Shown in pieces: positions 59,729-64,000 of a stretch of DNA of 64,000 nucleotides (the first letter of the stretch is position 1; every line of letters begins with the position of its first letter). A model generated the notes under the pieces. It was not told the origin of the DNA and ran no database searches. It saw only the letters and a list, made by a program, of their open reading frames with translations. Origin of the DNA: Porphyromonas sp. (GTDB lineage: Bacteria > Bacteroidota > Bacteroidia > Bacteroidales > Porphyromonadaceae). Made by a program: the position numbers and the translations under genes. The DNA lies in the NCBI GenBank assembly GCA_029983505.1, contig JASBZK010000001.1, forward strand, positions 52,458-116,457. The letters are read 5' to 3'.

Positions 59729-60994
59729 ATGCTCTACTACCTCTTCGATTACCTAAGTTCCATCCACGTCCCCGGGATGGGCGCCTTTACCTACGTGACC
59801 ACAAGGGCGGGTTTGGCGCTCATTTTCTCCCTCTTCATCTCCACGATCATCGGTAAACGCATCATCGACTTCCTGCGTAAGCATCAGATGAGCGACGAAG
59901 TGCGTGCCCTTGATCTCGAGGGGCAGTTGGCGAAAAGGGGGGTGCCTACGATGGGCGGAATCATCATTATATGTTCGCTTGTCATCCCGGTGCTCCTTTT
60001 CGCGAAACTCAATAACATCTACATCATTCTGATGATCGTCACCACAATCTGGTTGGGCGTACTCGGGTTCATAGACGACTATGTGAAAGTTTTCAAGAAG
60101 AATAAGGAGGGCATCCATGGGCGCTACAAACTCATCGCTCAGCTCGGTCTCGGAGCACTCGTGGCCACGACTATGCTCACCAGTCCCGCCATCGTCATCA
60201 AGGACCACGCGGAGGTCTTTAACGAGCAAGGGGTGCGTACCGTCCAATTTGCCACGACAGAGGTACGCAGTCTGAAGACGACGATACCTTTCGTCAAAAA
60301 TAACGACCTCGATTACGGGGCTTTGGCTCAGAATCTGGGCATCGGGTCGAATGGAGAGCTCTTTACGTTTGTGTACGTGACCCTCCTCTTTATCTTTATC
60401 ATAATGGCGGTCTCCAACGCGGCCAACCTCACCGACGGCATCGACGGTCTTGCGACCGGATCCAGTGCCATCATCGGGGTGGTACTCGGGATACTGGCGT
60501 ACTTCAGTTCGCACATACAGTACGCCTCCTACCTCAATATTATGTTCATCCCCGGGGCAGAGGAGCTGGTGGTCTTCGCGAGTGCCTTTATCGGGGCGAC
60601 GGTGGGCTTCCTGTGGTACAACTCCTACCCCGCGCAAGTCTTTATGGGAGACACCGGCTCACTGATGCTCGGTGGCGTGATTGCGGTCTTTGCCATCATC
60701 ATTCGCAAAGAGCTCCTTCTGCCTATCCTCTGCGGTGTTTTCCTCGTGGAGACGCTCTCCGTAATCATCCAGACGAGCTACTTCAAGTTTACGAAAAGGA
60801 AGTACGGTGCGGGTCGGCGCGTCTTTAAGATGACCCCTCTGCACCACCACTTTCAGAAACGCGGCGACGGATCCATCAACGCCTTGATTCAGTCCCCGAG
60901 GATCCCGATTCCGGAGGCCAAGATTACGGTGCGCTTCTGGCTCATCGGTATCATGCTCGCCGTCCTTACCCTGATTACCCTCAAACTCAGATAA
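59729..60994 (+). CDS. mraY: phospho-MurNAc-pentapeptide transferase
   Basis: 421 residues with about ten membrane helices. Motifs: KRGVPTMGGIIII, LGFIDDYVKVFKKNK, NAANLTDGIDGLATG, YPAQVFMGDTGSLMLGG and FKMTPLHHHFQ. It makes lipid I. The loop at about 160-205 is longer than in E. coli (~360 aa), as in other Bacteroidetes. Confidence 0.98.
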   Translation: MLYYLFDYLSSIHVPGMGAFTYVTTRAGLALIFSLFISTIIGKRIIDFLRKHQMSDEVRALDLEGQLAKRGVPTMGGIIIICSLVIPVLLFAKLNNIYIILMIVTTIWLGVLGFIDDYVKVFKKNKEGIHGRYKLIAQLGLGALVATTMLTSPAIVIKDHAEVFNEQGVRTVQFATTEVRSLKTTIPFVKNNDLDYGALAQNLGIGSNGELFTFVYVTLLFIFIIMAVSNAANLTDGIDGLATGSSAIIGVVLGILAYFSSHIQYASYLNIMFIPGAEELVVFASAFIGATVGFLWYNSYPAQVFMGDTGSLMLGGVIAVFAIIIRKELLLPILCGVFLVETLSVIIQTSYFKFTKRKYGAGRRVFKMTPLHHHFQKRGDGSINALIQSPRIPIPEAKITVRFWLIGIMLAVLTLITLKLR

Positions 60995-61015
60995 CAGCTT
61001 TAGTTCTATACGGAT

Positions 61016-62386
61016 ATGGAATACACTATCGTACTCGGCGGCGGAGAGAGCGGGCTGTGGAGCGCGCTCCTCGCCAAACGGCTCGGTCACCGCGTCCTGC
61101 TCTCGGATTCGCGCGCACTTACACCTGCCACAAAAGAAATTTTGACCAAAAGGGAGATCCCTTTTGAAGAAGGGGGGCACCTCCTTCCGGACCTCGAGAA
61201 AGCGACACGCGCCGTCAAGAGCCCCGGTATCCCCTTGGACGCCGAAGTCGTCCTGCGGTGCCGGGCTGCGGGCGTGGAGGTGGTCAGTGAGCCGGAGTTC
61301 GCTTTCCCCCACATCGGCAAGAGCGTCTTCGTGGGCATCACCGGTTCCAATGGTAAGACGACGACCACGACCCTCACGGCGTATCTCCTCCGCGCCTCCG
61401 GAAGAGACGCTGTGGCGTGCGGCAATATCGGCGTCTCCGTCGCCCGGTGCCTCGTCCAAGATCCGCACGACATCTACGTGACGGAGCTCTCCAGTTTCCA
61501 GCTCGACAATATGGAGCATACCCGTGCCCATGTGTCCGCCCTCCTCAACGTCACCCCTGACCACCTCGACCGTTACCACCACAGTCTCGAAGAGTATGCG
61601 GATGCGAAAGGACACGTCTTCCGCAATCAGACACGGGAGGACTTCCACGTCTATAACCTCGACGATCCGAATATCACCGCTCTGCTTGGCCGGATCCCGC
61701 CCCGCTTCTCCACCCCGCTCACTTTCTCTGTGAAAGATCCTTCGGCCACGGCGTATTTCGACGGTCGGATGATTTCGATACTGATGCCCTCCGGCAGGCG
61801 TGCGGAGATCGACTTCGACAAGCTCCTCCTTAAGGGCTCGCACAACGCCCAAAACGTCGCCGCCGCCTGTCTCATTCTGGTCGGATTGGGCGTGGAAGAC
61901 GAGTTTTTCGACGGCCGCATACAGAGTGCGTTGGAGTCCTTTACGGGCATAGAGCACCGTATGGAACCCGCCGGTACGTGGCACGGAGTCAAGTTCATCA
62001 ACGACTCCAAAGCCACCAACATCGACTCCACGCACTATGCTCTCGGGGCTATGCCGGACGGGCATACCGTCCTTTTCCTCGGGGGCACGGACAAAGGCAA
62101 CGACTACAACGACATTTTCGACTTGGTCTCGAGGAAAGCCAAGGCGCTTATCTACCTCACGAAAGACTCGAAGAAGCTTCACGCGACTTTTGACCGGCTC
62201 CCGATACCTGCGTATGACGCACTCGGGATGGAGGAAGCTTTCGAGATCGTCACGCAGAAACTCTCGCTAGGGGAAGGCGATGTCGTCCTCCTCTCTCCGG
62301 CGTGTGCTTCGTTTGACCTCTTCAAGAATTACGAGCACAGGGGCGAGGTCTTCAAGGACTGCGTCCGCCGTCTCCTCCGAGAGTAA
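61016..62386 (+). CDS. murD: UDP-MurNAc-L-alanine:D-glutamate ligase
   Basis: 456 residues. N-terminal VLGGGESGLWSALLAKRLG, ATP site ITGSNGKTTTTTLTAYLL, ELSSFQLDNM, NVTPDHLDRYHHS and SPACASFDLFKNYEHRGEVF. 21 bp behind mraY. The dcw run stops here: ftsW, murG, murC and ftsQAZ do not follow. Confidence 0.98.
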   Translation: MEYTIVLGGGESGLWSALLAKRLGHRVLLSDSRALTPATKEILTKREIPFEEGGHLLPDLEKATRAVKSPGIPLDAEVVLRCRAAGVEVVSEPEFAFPHIGKSVFVGITGSNGKTTTTTLTAYLLRASGRDAVACGNIGVSVARCLVQDPHDIYVTELSSFQLDNMEHTRAHVSALLNVTPDHLDRYHHSLEEYADAKGHVFRNQTREDFHVYNLDDPNITALLGRIPPRFSTPLTFSVKDPSATAYFDGRMISILMPSGRRAEIDFDKLLLKGSHNAQNVAAACLILVGLGVEDEFFDGRIQSALESFTGIEHRMEPAGTWHGVKFINDSKATNIDSTHYALGAMPDGHTVLFLGGTDKGNDYNDIFDLVSRKAKALIYLTKDSKKLHATFDRLPIPAYDALGMEEAFEIVTQKLSLGEGDVVLLSPACASFDLFKNYEHRGEVFKDCVRRLLRE

Positions 62387-62392
62387 GCCGTT

Positions 62393-62422
62393 TTTGCGGT
62401 AATAAATTTATTACTACCTTTG
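62393..62422 (+). promoter_or_regulatory. promoter of DUF4160/DUF2442 pair
   Basis: TTTG (62393-62396), an 18-bp spacer and TACCTTTG (62415-62422), 12 bp before ATG 62435. It gives the pair its own transcription apart from murD. Confidence 0.7.
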
Positions 62423-62434
62423 TCATAGAGAAAG

Positions 62435-62677
62435 ATGCCCACGGTATTCGTACTTTTCGGTTTCCGGTTTATGTTCTACTCGAATGATCACCTGCCCATA
62501 CACATTCATGCGGTCAAGGGTGAGGCGTGTGCCAAGTTCAGGGTCGTGCCGGATGTTTGCTTGGAAGAGAGCATCGGGTTGAAACCCGCGGAGCTTAAAC
62601 TTCTGGAGACCGTAGTGGAGGAGAATAGTGAGGTCATCATCGAGAGGTGGAACGCTTTTTTTAATGGAGAAGGATGA
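62435..62677 (+). CDS. DUF4160 protein, putative toxin-antitoxin member
   Basis: 80 residues: MPTVFVLFGFRFMFYSNDHL, then PIHIHAVKGEACAKF. This is the DUF4160 pattern of aromatic-rich strands with the conserved HxPxHIHV-like segment (HLPIHIHA). It overlaps the next gene by 4 bp (ATGA), so the two are translated in a coupled way. DUF4160-DUF2442 pairs have been proposed as toxin-antitoxin modules; activity is not proven here and the order of roles is inference. Confidence 0.85.
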   Translation: MPTVFVLFGFRFMFYSNDHLPIHIHAVKGEACAKFRVVPDVCLEESIGLKPAELKLLETVVEENSEVIIERWNAFFNGEG

Positions 62678-63084
62678 AGTACGACGTATCAAAGGTATGG
62701 ACGACCCCGGACGGCATCTGGGTAGAACTCACTGACGGTACCAAAGGGTTCGAAAAATTTGCAGACTACCCCCGTCTGCGTTCGGCTTCGGATGCGGATA
62801 GGAACAGCTATGAGGTCACGCCTTTTGGTTTGAGGTGGGACAGCTTGGATGAGGACCTCGGTTTCGAGGGCTTCTTCTCGGCGAAGGAACGCACCCCGCT
62901 GTATGACTTTTTCCTTGCTCATCCCGAACTTAATGCCTCCGCGATAGCTCGGAGTCTGAATATCTCCCAGAGCCTTTTTGCCCAGTATATCAGCGGTCAC
63001 AAACAGCCGTCCGAGGAGCGTCTGCGTATGATAAACAATCGCCTCAGAAGCATAGGACAAGCGCTTTTGGAGGTCTCTTTTTGA
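62674..63084 (+). CDS. DUF2442 protein with C-terminal HTH
   Basis: 136 residues. An N-terminal DUF2442 domain (about 1-75: VSKVWTTPDGIWVELTDG, YPRLRSASDADRNSYEV, WDSLDEDLGFEGFF) is fused to a XRE-like helix-turn-helix (about 88-130: LNASAIARSLNISQSLFAQYISGHKQPS). The HTH would let it bind its own promoter, as antitoxins do. Confidence 0.87.
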   Translation: MKYDVSKVWTTPDGIWVELTDGTKGFEKFADYPRLRSASDADRNSYEVTPFGLRWDSLDEDLGFEGFFSAKERTPLYDFFLAHPELNASAIARSLNISQSLFAQYISGHKQPSEERLRMINNRLRSIGQALLEVSF

Positions 63085-63125
63085 TGGATTTAATGAATCA
63101 CTTTTATAACACAGCACATCCCAAT

Positions 63126-63881
63126 ATGAAGAAAATTTTTATGGCCGCCCTTGCTGCGGCGACCCTCTCATTCTCTGCCAACGCTCAGGACTTGAGCTTC
63201 ATCATCCAAGGCGGATACCAAGGTGCAAAGCTCACCAGCTTTGACGCCCAGGAGCTCGCCAGCGGCTTTCGCATCGGTGCCGCACTCGACTGGCGTTTCC
63301 TCGACCTCGGCGTGACCGAGCTTTCGCTCCAACCGGGGGTGAACTTCTCCCAAAAGGGTACCAACCTCATCGGTACCGTGCGTAACGGTCAGAGCATCAT
63401 CGACCTCGTTAATAGCCCCAGCCTCGACAACGCCATCAATGCCGCTCTGAAGATGAACTACGTGGACATCCCCGTCCTCCTGAACGCACGCTTCGCAATC
63501 CCCGTGGTCGGCAGCGTGTTTGTCCAAGCAGGTCCGTATGTGGCTTTCGGTATCGGCTCTTCCACCAAAATCACCACCGGCGACAAGACCGTCGACAGCG
63601 CTCTGGACAACATCACTAAGATTCTGGATCAGAACCAAGGCTATGACGCCTTCAAGAGCAAGTTGATGGATAAAATCGACTACGGTCTGCAGTTTGGCGC
63701 AGGTCTCGAATTCAGCCGCATCCTCATCGGTGCAGGTTATCAGCTCGGTCTCAAAAACGTGGTCAATAAAGATGCCTCCGTTTCCGAGAATGCTGACGTC
63801 ATCGGTGCAGCTATGAAGAATGCGTTTAAGGACGGTACGAAAAACTCCTCTTTCTACGTCACTGTCGGCTATCGCTTCTGA
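63126..63881 (+). CDS. small outer-membrane beta-barrel protein, paralogue of 9045-9731
   Basis: 251 residues from ATG 63126 (MKKIFMAALAAATLSFSANAQD signal peptide). A longer frame from 63081 would precede the signal with polar residues and is rejected. The barrel pattern and the end NSSFYVTVGYRF match the 228-residue protein at 9045-9731, including IIQGGYQGAKL, LSLQPGVNFSQKG, YVDIPVLLNARF and VQAGPYVAFGIGSS. It has an extra helical-looking insert (about 155-190) in place of the Thr/Ser loop of its paralogue. PorT-like outer-membrane fold; function unknown. Confidence 0.85.
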   Translation: MKKIFMAALAAATLSFSANAQDLSFIIQGGYQGAKLTSFDAQELASGFRIGAALDWRFLDLGVTELSLQPGVNFSQKGTNLIGTVRNGQSIIDLVNSPSLDNAINAALKMNYVDIPVLLNARFAIPVVGSVFVQAGPYVAFGIGSSTKITTGDKTVDSALDNITKILDQNQGYDAFKSKLMDKIDYGLQFGAGLEFSRILIGAGYQLGLKNVVNKDASVSENADVIGAAMKNAFKDGTKNSSFYVTVGYRF

Positions 63882-63925
63882 TCGTAGGGCTGCCCCAAAG
63901 GTACGCTACTCCGAGTACTAAAAAA

Positions 63926-63941
63926 GGTACAGACCGGGAAG
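63926..63941 (+). repeat. half site of the palindromic repeat at window end
   Basis: GGTACAGACCGGGAAG, a left arm. No matching right arm appears before the window ends, so the rest may be lost or may lie outside. Confidence 0.5.
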
Positions 63942-64000
63942 AAAATTGACTTATAGGTCAAAATGGTGGGTGAGTTAAAGGTCTTTTCTAGGTATAGAGA

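Overview
The window comes from a Bacteroidales genome, most likely Porphyromonas or a close relative. The evidence is: CarboxypepD-reg/TonB-dependent receptors, a PtpA-type prolyl tripeptidyl peptidase, DUF5686, DUF3098 and DUF4295 proteins, a DAP-type MurE, the bL28-bL33-DUF4295 and ftsX-DUF3098-uppP-truB-queA gene orders, and the Bacteroidetes promoter signature (TTTG, 18-21 bp, TAnnTTTG) upstream of many genes. G+C is moderate, a little over 50% by eye. The species cannot be named from the sequence alone.

Layout. 1-9731 is an outer-membrane region: a TonB receptor cut by the window edge, a secreted purple-acid-phosphatase-like phosphoesterase, a second TonB receptor with a beta-helix lipoprotein behind it, and a small beta-barrel protein. 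10038-12215 is katG. 12345-13272 is a minus-strand translation block (tRNA-Glu, rpsT, an identical tRNA-Glu, rpsO). 13435-15196 holds two lipoproteins of unknown function. 15374-17899 is queF with two glycosyltransferases. 18076-18790 is rpmB-rpmG-DUF4295. 19092-22114 is a sigma54-type regulator, lptE, a TPR-like protein and secG. 22344-29994 holds a DUF5686 outer-membrane protein, rluD with a PASTA membrane protein, proS, a membrane-anchored exonuclease-like protein and mscL. 30236-33736 holds dnaB and lepA. 34003-34824 is a methyltransferase that looks A+T-richer than its surroundings. 34959-41302 runs def, a TPR protein, cmk, ispH and ptpA (minus strand). 41496-46319 runs ftsX, DUF3098, uppP, truB, queA, folK and ruvX. 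46595-49252 is a glycan locus (GT87, DPM1-like GT2, polysaccharide deacetylase). 49539-55315 holds ddl, a two-domain glycosyltransferase with trmN6, and typA. 55452-62386 is a shortened dcw cluster (ftsL, ftsI, murE, mraY, murD). It is followed by a DUF4160/DUF2442-HTH pair and a second small beta-barrel protein.

The genes are mostly housekeeping: envelope assembly (lptE, secG, murein precursor synthesis, undecaprenol recycling, ftsX), translation (ribosomal proteins, proS, lepA, typA, tRNA modification) and nutrient uptake. Many transcription units have a readable TAnnTTTG box, and several of these settle the choice of start codon.

The most unusual content is non-coding. A palindromic repeat family (arms like GGTACAGACCGRGA / TCTCGGTCTGTACC, with a TACGTACC variant) sits in at least 15 intergenic spaces, usually as two neighbouring hairpins, like the REPIN arrangement of other bacteria. 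A separate 210-bp block at 3972-4183 holds a row of short hairpins whose stems differ but keep a GAC...GTC frame with compensating base changes. Protein-level oddities are a GAFTDA (not GAFTGA) sigma54 activator, a DEDD exonuclease that has lost two of four acidic residues, and the truncated dcw cluster.
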